Shown piece after piece: positions 27,334-35,647 of a stretch of 64,000 bases of DNA. The number at the start of each line of letters is the position of its first letter. Within the stretch, counting starts at the first letter, position 1. The notes beneath the pieces are model-generated. The model did no database searches. It saw only the letters and a list, made by a program, of their open reading frames with translations, and was not told where the DNA came from. The DNA is from Nitratireductor mangrovi. GTDB taxonomy: Bacteria > Pseudomonadota > Alphaproteobacteria > Rhizobiales > Rhizobiaceae. The stretch is from NCBI RefSeq assembly GCF_007922615.2, contig NZ_CP042301.2, positions 744,001 through 808,000 on the forward strand, written 5' to 3'. Made by a program: the position numbers and the translations under genes.

Positions 27334-28230
27334 TCAGGCCGGATGGCGAACCGCGAGTGCCGCCCGCCGTCTCCGGCTGTCGTTCAACTGCCACAGTGAG
27401 TGGGTGAGCAGAGTGGCGATGAGCACCGCGCCGCCCGCAAGGACGGCGGCAGTCGGTGCCTCGGAAAAGATCATCCAGACCCAGATCGGCGCCAGCACCG
27501 TTTCCAGCAGATAGAACATCGCGACTTCGGGCCCGGACAGGTATTTCGGGCCGGTTGCGAGGCAGAAGAACGACACCGGCATGATGACGGCGCCGTTGAA
27601 GATGATCCACCACGGCGCTTCGACGTTGTAGCCGGTCTTGGCAACCATGAAGACAGCAATGACGAGGGGGGCTGACACCGCCACCAGCGCAGTGAAGCCC
27701 ATATCCTGGCCTGAACGCCGCGTCACGGTGATGGCCGAGGCCAGCAGGAATGACGAGCCGAGCGCCAGAAGGTTGCCGAGCAGCTTCCCGGTGCCGACGC
27801 CGTCATAGACGATGACCAGAACACAGAGGAGCATGACCGCCATGGCGACAAGGGTCGCCGGCCTTGGTCGCTCCTTGAGAAGAAGCCATGACAGCAGCGC
27901 CGCGAACATGGTGTTGAAGGCCAGGATGAACACAAGATCCGCCGTCGAGGTGTTGAACACGGCCATCATGAAAGCGATCGAGGTGCCCGCGTAGAGTGCG
28001 GCGACCACCAGTCCCGCACGGCCCGGTATCAACGCTGGTGCGTCGCCCCTCAGCTTCCGCCAGATGAGCCATATCGCCAGCGTGGCAATCAGTGTCGCGC
28101 CGCTTCGGAGCAAGAGGATCGTCCACGGGTCGCCGTCGGCGAGGCGGATCAGCGGAATGTCGACGGTCAGCGTCAGCCCGCCGATGGCGGTGATGAGCAG
28201 GCCTTTGCGGTGATCGAGGGAAATGGTCAT
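27334..28230 (-). CDS. EamA-family (DMT) transporter
   Basis: A 298-residue inner-membrane protein with ten predicted helices in two repeats of five, each an EamA domain (first repeat starts KGLLITAIGGLTLTVDIPLI, second ALGSSFLLASAITVTR). Members export amino acids, nucleosides or other metabolites. The C-terminal tail is short and basic. The start ATG 28230 gives a normal N-terminus; ATG 28263 is in frame but adds eleven residues. The neighbouring genes give no substrate clue. Confidence 0.85.
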   Translation of the reverse strand: MTISLDHRKGLLITAIGGLTLTVDIPLIRLADGDPWTILLLRSGATLIATLAIWLIWRKLRGDAPALIPGRAGLVVAALYAGTSIAFMMAVFNTSTADLVFILAFNTMFAALLSWLLLKERPRPATLVAMAVMLLCVLVIVYDGVGTGKLLGNLLALGSSFLLASAITVTRRSGQDMGFTALVAVSAPLVIAVFMVAKTGYNVEAPWWIIFNGAVIMPVSFFCLATGPKYLSGPEVAMFYLLETVLAPIWVWMIFSEAPTAAVLAGGAVLIATLLTHSLWQLNDSRRRRAALAVRHPA

Positions 28231-28338
28231 GAGAGCGACTTTCGAAGGCACGGAAACTTGCATCGACCACGGCCGGGGCGGCGCGGCCAGCCTCGTTCCG
28301 GACTAAACTGTTTCGGGGCGAAGCGTTGGAGTCGCGGC

Positions 28339-29103
28339 TCAGCTTCGGACGGCTTCGTGGTCGTAGCGTTCCCAGCCCTTGGGCCCGAGATGTTCCTGCG
28401 GCTGGAACCGGATCTTGTAGGCCATCTTGCGCGAACCATTGACCCAATAGCCGAGATAGACATGCGGCTGGCTGGCGGCGCGCGCCCTGGCAATGTGGTC
28501 CAGGATCATGAAGGTGCCGAGCGAGCGGTCGTGCTGCGCGGGATCGTAGAAGGAATAGACCATGGAAAGCCCATCGGCCATCTTGTCCGACAGGGCTACC
28601 GCGACCAGTTCGCCGTGGCCGACGCCGGTGACGATGCTGTCCGGGCCGCGGCGTCGGTATTCGATGATCTTGCTCTCGACATGGGTGTCCTCGACCATCA
28701 TCGCATAGTCGAGCACCGTCATGTCCGACATGCCGCCCTTGCGGTGGCGGGCGTCAAGATAGGCCCTGAACAATGAATATTGCTCGGTCGTGGGCTCGGC
28801 ATCATGCACGGCGCCGATCAGGTCGGCGTTGCGCTGCTGGATCCGTTTCATGTTCTTAGACGGGCGGAACTCTTCGGCGAGGATGCGCACCGAGACGCAT
28901 GCACGGCAGGTCTCGCAAGCCGGCCGATAGGCGATGTTCTGCGAACGGCGGAACCCGCCTTGCGTGAGCAGGTCGTTGAGTGCCGGCGCTTTCTCACCGA
29001 CCAGATGCGTAAACACCTTGCGCTCGAACTGGCCCTCAATATAGGGGCACGGCGACGGCGCGGTCAGGAAGAACTGCGGCGATTGGGTCGGATGCTGCGT
29101 CAT
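28339..29103 (-). CDS. bpt: aspartate/glutamate leucyltransferase (Bpt)
   Basis: A 254-residue aminoacyl-tRNA:protein transferase of the ATE-like Bpt family. It adds leucine to proteins with N-terminal Asp or Glu so that the ClpS/ClpAP N-degron system can degrade them. Visible family marks are the cysteine-rich [20 protein letters not shown] segment at about 50-70, the [14 protein letters not shown] motif and the [21 protein letters not shown]-terminal block. The length is typical. It lies between an RDD protein and a transporter, with no functional link visible. Confidence 0.93.
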   Translation of the reverse strand: MTQHPTQSPQFFLTAPSPCPYIEGQFERKVFTHLVGEKAPALNDLLTQGGFRRSQNIAYRPACETCRACVSVRILAEEFRPSKNMKRIQQRNADLIGAVHDAEPTTEQYSLFRAYLDARHRKGGMSDMTVLDYAMMVEDTHVESKIIEYRRRGPDSIVTGVGHGELVAVALSDKMADGLSMVYSFYDPAQHDRSLGTFMILDHIARARAASQPHVYLGYWVNGSRKMAYKIRFQPQEHLGPKGWERYDHEAVRS

Positions 29104-29228
29104 GGGCCTCGGAATCTGGTCCGCACATAGGTTGGACTGTGCGCCAGAAACGTCAACCGTTTCTTGGGCGAAGCCGAGGCAGGGCGCGTTGAGAAATTTT
29201 GAAGCGTCGTTTCAGCGGCGCCCCGCGT

Positions 29229-29699
29229 TCAGCGGTCGCTGCGCGTGACCACCGTGCCGAGCAACAGGTCATGCAGGGTGCGCTTGCGGTCGAGGAAGAG
29301 GCTGGCAAGCAGGATCAGCGGCGTCAGGATGGCGTTGCCGGCCCAGAACAGCACTGTATGGACAACCGCGAGCAGGCCGTCGACGCGCTGTCCGTCGAGC
29401 CGTTCGAGGCGGATGCCCATCATCTGCATGCCGAGTGTGGCCTGACCGGCGCCGCCGAGAGTGTTCCAGACATAGATCAGCGCCACGGCGGGACCGAGGA
29501 TGCCGAAAAGAGCCCAGCCCAAGCCGAGCGTCAGGATGCCCAACAGGAAAACAAGGATCGCGAACGGGATCAGCAGCAGGCCGATGATCAGGTAGTCGAC
29601 CAGGAAGGCGAAAACGCGCCGCGAGCGCACGCCTTCATAGACCCGCCAGTCGTCGAGCCTGGAAGCCAGGATTTCACCATCGAGAATCTGTTCGCTCAT
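29229..29699 (-). CDS. RDD-family membrane protein
   Basis: A 156-residue membrane protein with three hydrophobic segments and the RDD-domain marks: the Arg-rich start of the first helix (RRVFAFLVDYLIIGLLL), the aspartate in it, GQATLGMQMMGIRLERLDG, and the DRKRTLHDLLLGTVV ending. Its function is poorly known; some RDD proteins are Na+/H+ antiporters. ATG 29699 has GAGGAAAA directly upstream and is preferred to ATG 29741. Confidence 0.88.
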   Translation of the reverse strand: MSEQILDGEILASRLDDWRVYEGVRSRRVFAFLVDYLIIGLLLIPFAILVFLLGILTLGLGWALFGILGPAVALIYVWNTLGGAGQATLGMQMMGIRLERLDGQRVDGLLAVVHTVLFWAGNAILTPLILLASLFLDRKRTLHDLLLGTVVTRSDR

Positions 29700-29804
29700 C
29701 TTTTTCCTCGCAAAGCGTCCTTGGCAGGACGCCTTTCGCAAATGGGGATGAAGCTCTTGATTTCAAGGAAGTTGCGCCGGTCAACCAACGGCAGTTTGCA
29801 ATCC

Positions 29805-30668
29805 TCAGGTGTGTGCCGCGCGGAAGAGCTTCACGATCGCCGTGAGGTTCTCGTGCCCGAGACCTCGGGCTGAAGCGTCAGCGAAGACTGCCCGGCAAGC
29901 TTTGGCAAGTGGCGCGTGTGGTGCCGCGGCATGCATGTATGCAAGGTCCTTCGCCACAAGCTCGATCGGGAATTGCGGTGTGAAGTTGCCCGCCTGCATT
30001 GCAGCCGCGGCGGCGTTCGCCGCAGCGCTGGCAACCGGCATATCGCCGAGGATGGCAAGCGCGGACTCCGGGTCGCAGCCGGTGGCCTCCAGCATGGCCA
30101 CGATCTCGGCCATCGCCGCCACCTGTGTCGCAAAAAGCGTGTTGACGGCCAATTTCAGGGCCGCGCCGCCGCCGGCCGGACCGGCATGCCGCACGCGTCC
30201 CATGTGCTCCAGCAGGGGGCGAAGCCGGTCAAGTTCAGACATATCTCCGCCGGCAAGAAAGATCAGATTACCTGCTTCCGCCTGCGGTCGGGATCCGGCG
30301 ACGGGGGCGTGGATGAAAGCAACGTCGTGTTCGGCGCAACGACCGGCAAGGAAGGCGACCCGCGCCAAGCTGAGCGTCGAACACTCGACGGCAACGGCAT
30401 CGCCTGCCATCTCGGCGAGGGCGCCCGCTTGGGCGTCATCCCACACGGCAGCGGAAGCCTCGTCGTCGCGCAGCATCGAGAAAACGATCTCGGCGCCGCG
30501 CGCCGCGTCGCGCGGAGACGCTGCGACCGCCGCACCAGCCGCCGCCAATACGGTCGCAGCGCTATCGGTCCGGTTCCAAACAACCAGCTCGTGGCCGGCC
30601 CCGACGAGACGGGTGGCCATACGCCTGCCCATCGCGCCAAGGCCGAGAAAGGCGACTTTTTTCGGCAT
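29805..30668 (-). CDS. NAD(P)-dependent beta-hydroxyacid dehydrogenase (3-hydroxyisobutyrate dehydrogenase-like)
   Basis: A 287-residue enzyme of the 6-phosphogluconate-like dehydrogenase family. GLGAMGRRMATRL at 9-21 is the dinucleotide-binding loop. HAPVAGSRPQAEAG at 120-133 is the substrate-recognition stretch, and Lys172 in GAALKLAVN is the catalytic lysine. The substrate could be 3-hydroxyisobutyrate, glyoxylate, tartronate semialdehyde or a related acid. The normal Asp before the APV motif is His here, which suggests a non-canonical substrate. It is divergent from a LysR regulator that probably controls it. Confidence 0.85.
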   Translation of the reverse strand: MPKKVAFLGLGAMGRRMATRLVGAGHELVVWNRTDSAATVLAAAGAAVAASPRDAARGAEIVFSMLRDDEASAAVWDDAQAGALAEMAGDAVAVECSTLSLARVAFLAGRCAEHDVAFIHAPVAGSRPQAEAGNLIFLAGGDMSELDRLRPLLEHMGRVRHAGPAGGGAALKLAVNTLFATQVAAMAEIVAMLEATGCDPESALAILGDMPVASAAANAAAAAMQAGNFTPQFPIELVAKDLAYMHAAAPHAPLAKACRAVFADASARGLGHENLTAIVKLFRAAHT

Positions 30669-30788
30669 GGTGATTTCCTATCTCCGGTTTCTGGATGGCA
30701 ACGCACGCCGCCGTCTGACGTTGGTATTAGAGTGGATCAGGCAATAAAACCGTGGATAGTGCAGAATAATAATGCGAAGAACGCATCA

Positions 30789-31709
30789 ATGGACACCAAC
30801 CTGTTGCGGATATTCGCTGACGTAGCCAATCAGCCCAGCTTTGCGGCGGTGGCTCGCGAGCGCGCCGTCGACGCCTCATCCGTATCGCGCGCCATCGCAC
30901 AACTGGAGGCAGAGCTGGGTGTGCGGCTCTTCCACCGCACCACGCGGACGATGGCGTTGACAGAAGCCGGCGAATTGTATCTGGCCCGTATCCGGCCACT
31001 ACTCGACGAATTGGAGCGGGCGCGCGAGGAAGTGCTTTCGGCTCGCACCAGCCCGTCGGGAACCTTGCGGCTTACGGCCTCAGTGGCCTTCGGCACCGTG
31101 TGCCTGATGCCGCTGGTGCCCGAGTTCCGCCGCCTCTACCCGGATCTGCGGCTGGAGTTGCTGCTGACCGATGACAATCTCGACCTTGTGACCGAGAGGA
31201 TCGATCTCGCCCTGCGTCTAGCGCCGAGTTTTCGCGCCGATTTGGTCGGGGTGCGGCTGATGCCAACCCGCTACCATGTCGTTGCCTCGCCCGACCATGC
31301 CGCTTCGCTTGGCCCGCGCCTCTCGCCAAAGGATATTCGGGACATGTCTTGCTTGTTGCTCAACCTGCCCGAGTTCCGTACCGGCTGGCTCTTCGCCAAG
31401 GACAAAGCAGATGACGTGGTGGAGGTGCCGGTTCGCGGCGACATCGTCATTTCCAATGTTCTCGCGTTGAGGGACGCTGCGCTCGCAGGGCTGGGGCCGA
31501 CGCTTCTGGCCGACTGGCTGGTGCGCGATGACCTTAGGGCCGGTCGGCTTGTCGATCTCTACCCTGGCCACCGCGTGACGGCGACCAGCTTCGACACCGG
31601 TGCCTGGCTTGTCTATCCGAGTCGGCGTTTCCTGCCGCGCCGAACGCGTCTGACAATCGATTTTCTGCGCTCGAAGTTTCTAGGCATGGTCGCGGCCGCG
31701 CCGGCTTGA
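30789..31709 (+). CDS. LysR-family transcriptional regulator
   Basis: A 306-residue LysR-type regulator. The winged helix-turn-helix lies in residues 1-60 (FAAVARERAVDASSVSRAIAQLEAELGVRLFHRTTR). The two-lobed effector domain follows (LRLTASVAFGTVCLMPLVPEF). It diverges from the hydroxyacid dehydrogenase gene across 120 bases, a typical LysR-target layout. A weak inverted repeat ATGCG-N5-CGCAT lies at 30772-30786, a few bases before its start. The frame stays open far upstream, but ATG 30789 begins the family fold. Its stop directly abuts the stop of the DUF423 gene (TGATCA). Confidence 0.9.
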   Translation: MDTNLLRIFADVANQPSFAAVARERAVDASSVSRAIAQLEAELGVRLFHRTTRTMALTEAGELYLARIRPLLDELERAREEVLSARTSPSGTLRLTASVAFGTVCLMPLVPEFRRLYPDLRLELLLTDDNLDLVTERIDLALRLAPSFRADLVGVRLMPTRYHVVASPDHAASLGPRLSPKDIRDMSCLLLNLPEFRTGWLFAKDKADDVVEVPVRGDIVISNVLALRDAALAGLGPTLLADWLVRDDLRAGRLVDLYPGHRVTATSFDTGAWLVYPSRRFLPRRTRLTIDFLRSKFLGMVAAAPA

Positions 31710-32084
31710 TCAGCGCCCCGCCCTGGACCGCGTGAGGGCCGACACGGCAATCGCAAGCCAGCCGAGGATCATCAGTGCGCCGCCCGCCGGCGCCGCCAGC
31801 GGGAACAAGCGATCGCCGGCGTAGTGCCGCATGACGAGATCGCCGCAAAACAACAGGACACCGACGAGCAGCACGGCACCGGCTGAGCGCATGAGTTGCC
31901 CGCCGGCGACCAGCCCGAGGACGAGCAGGGCCGGCGCATGAAGGAGCAGGAACTGCGCCGCCGTTGCCAGATTGCCGCCGCCGTTGTGCGCGGCAGCGGC
32001 CGACAGCGCGACGCCGGCAGCGCCGCAAAGCCCTGCAGCGGTAACGAAGACCCGGCTCCAACGGCCTGGAGGTTGTATGGTCAC
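31710..32084 (-). CDS. DUF423 small membrane protein
   Basis: A 124-residue protein with four hydrophobic helices and the DUF423/YgdD marks: the first helix AGLCGAAGVALSAAAAHNGG, a HAPALLVLGLV helix, a LLFCGDLVMRH turn and a final APAGGALMILGWL. Its function is unknown; the family is broadly conserved. The start is uncertain. GTG 32084 has AAGG six bases upstream. TTG 32099 overlaps the hemB stop codon (ATTGA), which suggests coupling to hemB on the same strand. Confidence 0.8.
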   Translation of the reverse strand: MTIQPPGRWSRVFVTAAGLCGAAGVALSAAAAHNGGGNLATAAQFLLLHAPALLVLGLVAGGQLMRSAGAVLLVGVLLFCGDLVMRHYAGDRLFPLAAPAGGALMILGWLAIAVSALTRSRAGR

Positions 32085-32095
32085 GCGCGCTGCCT

Positions 32096-33130
32096 TCAAT
32101 CGGCCTTCAGCAAGCGCGCCACGTCCGGGGCAAAATAGGTCAGGATGCCGTCGCAGCCGGCGCGCTTAAGACACAGAAGCGATTCGTGCATCGCCTTTTC
32201 TGCGTCGATCCACCCATTGGCGCCGGCCGCCTTGATCATCGCGTATTCGCCCGAGACCTGGTAGGCGAAGGTCGGCACGGCGAATTCATCCTTCAGCCGG
32301 CGGATGATGTCGAGATAGGGCAGGCCGGGCTTGACCATGATCATGTCGGCGCCTTCCGCAAGATCCTGCTCGGCCTCGCGTACGGCCTCGTCCGAATTGG
32401 CGTGGTCGATATAGTAGGTCTTCTTGTCACCCTTAAGCAGTCCGGCGGTACCGACCGCCTCCCGGTAGGGGCCGTAGAAGGCGGAGGCGAATTTGGTCGC
32501 GTAGGACATGATCGCCACGTCCTGAAAGCCGTTGGCGTCGAGTGCGTCGCGGATCGCGCCGACGCGCCCGTCCATCATGTCGGAGGGCGCGACGACGTCG
32601 GCACCGTTGGCCGCCTGCAGCACGGCCGCCTCGGCGATCTGCGCCACAGTCTCGTCGTTGACGATGATGCCGTCGCGCAGGATGCCGTCATGGCCATGGC
32701 TGGTGAACGGGTCGAGTGCCGCGTCGGTGATGATTCCGATCTCGGGCACGGCGTCGCGGATGGCGCGGCTTGCCTTGTTGAGGATGTTGTCGGCATCGAG
32801 GATGTGGGAGCCGGTTTCGTCGCGCCGCTCCAGCGCGATGTTGGGGAAGGTGGCGATCGCTGGGATGCCGAGCTTTGCCGCCTCCTCGACTTCCTTGACC
32901 GCAAGGTCCAGCGTCAGCCGGTAGACACCGGGCATTGCGGCGATCTCCTCGCGGCGGTTTTCACCCTCGATGACGAAGATCGGCCAGATCAGATCGTCCA
33001 CTGAGAGCCGGTTTTCCTGCACCAGCCGCCGCGACCAGTCGGCCTTGCGCATGCGGCGCAAACGGCGCGAGCCGGTAATCTCGTCGACGCTGCGCGCGCC
33101 GAGCTTGCGGTCGCCGAACATGCGGTTCAT
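32096..33130 (-). CDS. hemB: delta-aminolevulinic acid dehydratase (porphobilinogen synthase)
   Basis: A 344-residue enzyme that joins two molecules of 5-aminolevulinate to make porphobilinogen in heme synthesis. The Schiff-base lysines are Lys213 (SYATKFASAFYG) and Lys267 (MIMVKPGLPYLD). At the metal site the cysteine triad of zinc enzymes is replaced by aspartates (Asp136, Asp140, Asp148 in TDAALDPFTSHGHDG), the Mg/K-dependent type usual in Rhizobiales. The start ATG 33130 has the strong site CAGGAGGTG. The stop overlaps the start region of the DUF423 gene downstream. Confidence 0.96.
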   Translation of the reverse strand: MNRMFGDRKLGARSVDEITGSRRLRRMRKADWSRRLVQENRLSVDDLIWPIFVIEGENRREEIAAMPGVYRLTLDLAVKEVEEAAKLGIPAIATFPNIALERRDETGSHILDADNILNKASRAIRDAVPEIGIITDAALDPFTSHGHDGILRDGIIVNDETVAQIAEAAVLQAANGADVVAPSDMMDGRVGAIRDALDANGFQDVAIMSYATKFASAFYGPYREAVGTAGLLKGDKKTYYIDHANSDEAVREAEQDLAEGADMIMVKPGLPYLDIIRRLKDEFAVPTFAYQVSGEYAMIKAAGANGWIDAEKAMHESLLCLKRAGCDGILTYFAPDVARLLKAD

Positions 33131-33270
33131 CTGCACCTCCTGAAATCGCGTGACGAATAGCACGGGCGCAATGTCCGACAAAGCCGCGAAGCCGCATTGC
33201 CGACGTTGCAATTGACGCAGCCACGGGCGCCGCCTAAGCCACGCAGTACGCAAGGAACGGGAAGGACGCG

Positions 33271-34314
33271 ATGGATTTTGGGGGAGGGGACGAGGTTCGT
33301 TTCGAGCGCATCGGCGCGGCAGGGGTCGTAACCCTGACGCGGCCCAAGGCGCTCAACGCGGTCACCCACCGGATGGTGCTGGCTCTCTCGCGCGCTTTGG
33401 AGGCGTGGAAGGACGACGCTTCAGTCGCGCTCGTTGTCATCAAGGGCGAGGGGCGGGCCTTTTCCGCCGGCGGCGACATCCTGCACATCTACGAGGCCGG
33501 CAAGGCCGGCAATCCCCCTATCGAATTCTTCGCCGACGAATACCGCCTGAACCTCGCCATCTCCCGGTTCCCGAAACCCTACGTGGCGCTTGTCGACGGC
33601 ATCGCCATGGGCGGCGGCGTCGGGGTATCGTTTCATGGCAGTCATCGCCTCCTGACGGAAAATGCGGTCTTTGCCATGCCGGAGGTCGGGATCGGCTTTT
33701 TCCCCGATGTCGGCGGTAGCTATATCCTGCCCCGGCTGAAAGACGCTTTCGGTTTCTATCTGGGGCTGACCGGTACCCGCATCCGCCAAGGCGACGCGCT
33801 TTGGTGCGGGCTGGCGAGCCATGCCATTAGGCAGACGGATATCGAGGTGATCGTCGCCGGACTTGCCGACACCGGTGACGCCGATGCGACCTGCGACCGC
33901 TTTGCCGTGCAAGCAGACTGCGAGACCGACGCGGACACCCGCGCGGCAGTCGCGCGTCATTTCGGCCATGACACGCTAGACGCTACGCTCAACAGCCTGC
34001 GTAGCGCAGCCGACACGGGCGACGCCTTCGCGGCGAAGACGCTGGAGACGATGCTGGCACGTTCGCCGACCAGCGTGCGCGTCGCCCATCGCCAGATTGC
34101 CACCGGCGCCGGATACGACATGGCCGAGTGCATGCGCATGGAATACCGCATTGTCTCGCGGATGCTGGCCGGTCACGACTTCTATGAGGGCATTCGCGCC
34201 GCCATCATCGAAAAGGGCGCGACGCCGGCCTGGCGGCCCGACCAGCTTGGTGCCGTTGCCCCGGAGATGGTCGACGCCTATTTCGCGCCGCTTGCGGAGG
34301 AACTGTCGTTGTGA
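33271..34314 (+). CDS. enoyl-CoA hydratase/isomerase family, 3-hydroxyisobutyryl-CoA hydrolase-like
   Basis: A 347-residue crotonase-fold protein with the longer C-terminus of 3-hydroxyisobutyryl-CoA hydrolase. The oxyanion-hole segment is FSAGGDILHIYEAG, and the second is GIAMGGGVGVSFHGSHR with the family Glu in MPEVGIGFFPDVGGSY. The C-terminal RMEYRIVSRMLAGHDFYEGIRA motif is typical of that subfamily. It acts in valine catabolism: it releases 3-hydroxyisobutyrate, the substrate of the dehydrogenase class encoded at 29805-30668. The two genes are not in one operon. The stop overlaps the start of the next gene by four bases. Confidence 0.88.
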   Translation: MDFGGGDEVRFERIGAAGVVTLTRPKALNAVTHRMVLALSRALEAWKDDASVALVVIKGEGRAFSAGGDILHIYEAGKAGNPPIEFFADEYRLNLAISRFPKPYVALVDGIAMGGGVGVSFHGSHRLLTENAVFAMPEVGIGFFPDVGGSYILPRLKDAFGFYLGLTGTRIRQGDALWCGLASHAIRQTDIEVIVAGLADTGDADATCDRFAVQADCETDADTRAAVARHFGHDTLDATLNSLRSAADTGDAFAAKTLETMLARSPTSVRVAHRQIATGAGYDMAECMRMEYRIVSRMLAGHDFYEGIRAAIIEKGATPAWRPDQLGAVAPEMVDAYFAPLAEELSL

Positions 34315-34733
34315 GCGAGGAAGGCGTCGACGCCGCGGCCTTGCGGCTCAATCTCGCCGAGGCGGCTTTCCCCTGGTTCCTGCGCGTGGTTGCCGCCTAC
34401 AGCCTCATGTTCGGCATGACGTACTGGGTCAGACTCATCGGCTATTATGACGGAGCGCTCTGGCGCTTCGACACGATGCCGGTCGAGTGGCAGGTTGCAT
34501 CGGCAACATTGGCTGTGCTTTTCCCCTTCGCCGGGATCGGCTTGTGGATGACCGCTTCGTGGGGCCCGGTGATCTGGTTCCTGTGTGCGGTTGGAGAGGT
34601 GACCATGTTCTGGGGGTTCCCCGAAATCTACGGCCATCGGCCGATGATCGTGGTCGCCCACGCGCTGGTAGCGGCCCTCTATATCGGCTTCCGGTTGGCG
34701 ATTTATTTTTCGCGGCGTCCCGCGCGGCGTTGA
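34311..34733 (+). CDS. small membrane protein (DUF6163-like)
   Basis: A 140-residue protein with four predicted helices (about 22-44, 62-82, 88-106 and 112-132) and conserved Trp/Tyr residues such as YWVRLIGYYDG and EVTMFWGFPEIYGHRP. I place it in the DUF6163-type family found next to ldtR in Rhizobiales, from memory of the locus rather than a search. The start is GTG 34311, overlapping the hydrolase stop. Its position before ldtR suggests a role in envelope or osmotic adaptation, but no function is known. Confidence 0.7.
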   Translation: MSEEGVDAAALRLNLAEAAFPWFLRVVAAYSLMFGMTYWVRLIGYYDGALWRFDTMPVEWQVASATLAVLFPFAGIGLWMTASWGPVIWFLCAVGEVTMFWGFPEIYGHRPMIVVAHALVAALYIGFRLAIYFSRRPARR

Positions 34734-34877
34734 CGGAAAATTAACGCATCTTTTTGTCTTCCACCCGTAATCGCTTGTTAAGGCTGAGGTTTAAGTCGAA
34801 TTTTATTCGTCGTCGCTATGGTGGCGGCCAAGGTGAAGAAAAAACAATCACCGGGCGTCAAACAAGAGGCAAAGACG

Positions 34878-35393
34878 ATGATCAAGTCACGACAGGCCCA
34901 CGAGGCCGTCCCGGTCGAGGACGACCGGCAGGATGCAATCCGCTCTCTCTATCTGGAATCGCTGCAACTCGTGGAGCGTCTGCACCGCCGGCTGCTCGAC
35001 GTGATCAAGGACGAGTTCGACCGCAACGGACGCAGTGACATCAACGCCATTCAGGCGCTGCTGCTGTTCAATATCGGCAATTCCGAACTGACGGCCGGCG
35101 AACTGCGTTCGCGCGGTTACTACCTGGGCTCGAACGTCTCCTACAATCTGAAGAAGCTGGTTGAACTCGGCTTCATCAACCACCAGCGCTCGCGCGTCGA
35201 CCGTCGCTCGGTGCGCGTCAGCCTGACGTCGAAGGGTCAGGAGATCGCCGAGGTTGTCGGCAACCTCTACAACCGCCATGTCGGTTCGATCGAGCAGGTC
35301 GGTGGTATCAACATCGAGGAATTCCGCCAGATGAACCGCGCCCTGCAGCGCCTTGACCGGTTCTGGAACGACACGATCGCGTACCGCATGTAG
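34878..35393 (+). CDS. ldtR: LdtR, MarR-type winged-helix regulator
   Basis: A 171-residue winged-helix regulator that closely fits LdtR of Liberibacter and Sinorhizobium: YLESLQLVERLHRRLLDVIK, INAIQALLLFNIG, then LRSRGYYLGSNVSYNLKKLVELG as recognition helix and a wing RSRVDRRSVRVSLTSKGQE. In those species it activates the adjacent L,D-transpeptidase gene and governs osmotic-stress tolerance; here the same neighbour follows. ATG 34878 has AGAGG eight bases upstream and gives the family length. ATG 34818 lacks a site. Confidence 0.9.
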   Translation: MIKSRQAHEAVPVEDDRQDAIRSLYLESLQLVERLHRRLLDVIKDEFDRNGRSDINAIQALLLFNIGNSELTAGELRSRGYYLGSNVSYNLKKLVELGFINHQRSRVDRRSVRVSLTSKGQEIAEVVGNLYNRHVGSIEQVGGINIEEFRQMNRALQRLDRFWNDTIAYRM

Positions 35394-35419
35394 CCGCAAG
35401 GCCAATTGCACAACGAAAG

Positions 35420-35442
35420 GCCGGCGCTCGCGTCGGCTTTTT
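35420..35442 (+). terminator. rho-independent terminator after ldtR
   Basis: GCCGGCGC / GCGTCGGC pair at seven of eight positions around TC, preceded by GAAAG and followed by TTTTT. It ends the ldtR transcript before the L,D-transpeptidase promoter, so the two genes are separate units. Confidence 0.75.
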
Positions 35443-35523
35443 CGTGTTTGCAACGCCCTCACGAACATGTGTCGCAGCAAAGCCTTCATCACGCCATATT
35501 CGTCGGTGTAGGAACCGGACAGG

Positions 35524-35559
35524 CCGTGCGGTTGAGGATGCCCGCGGCACGGTTATATA
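35524..35559 (+). promoter_or_regulatory. candidate promoter and operator of the L,D-transpeptidase gene
   Basis: TTGAGG (35532-35537) and TATATA (35554-35559) are 16 bases apart. The arms of an inverted repeat, CCGTGC (35524-35529) and GCACGG (35547-35552), bracket the -35 box and spacer. This is a plausible site for LdtR. The match to a published LdtR motif was not checked. Confidence 0.4.
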
Positions 35560-35647
35560 TGGTTGGCGCTTTGTTAACGCGGCGCGCCTAGTGTCCATTC
35601 GCCGCAAACAAATTCCGCACGAACGTGAGAAAGAGGCTGACAGGCTC

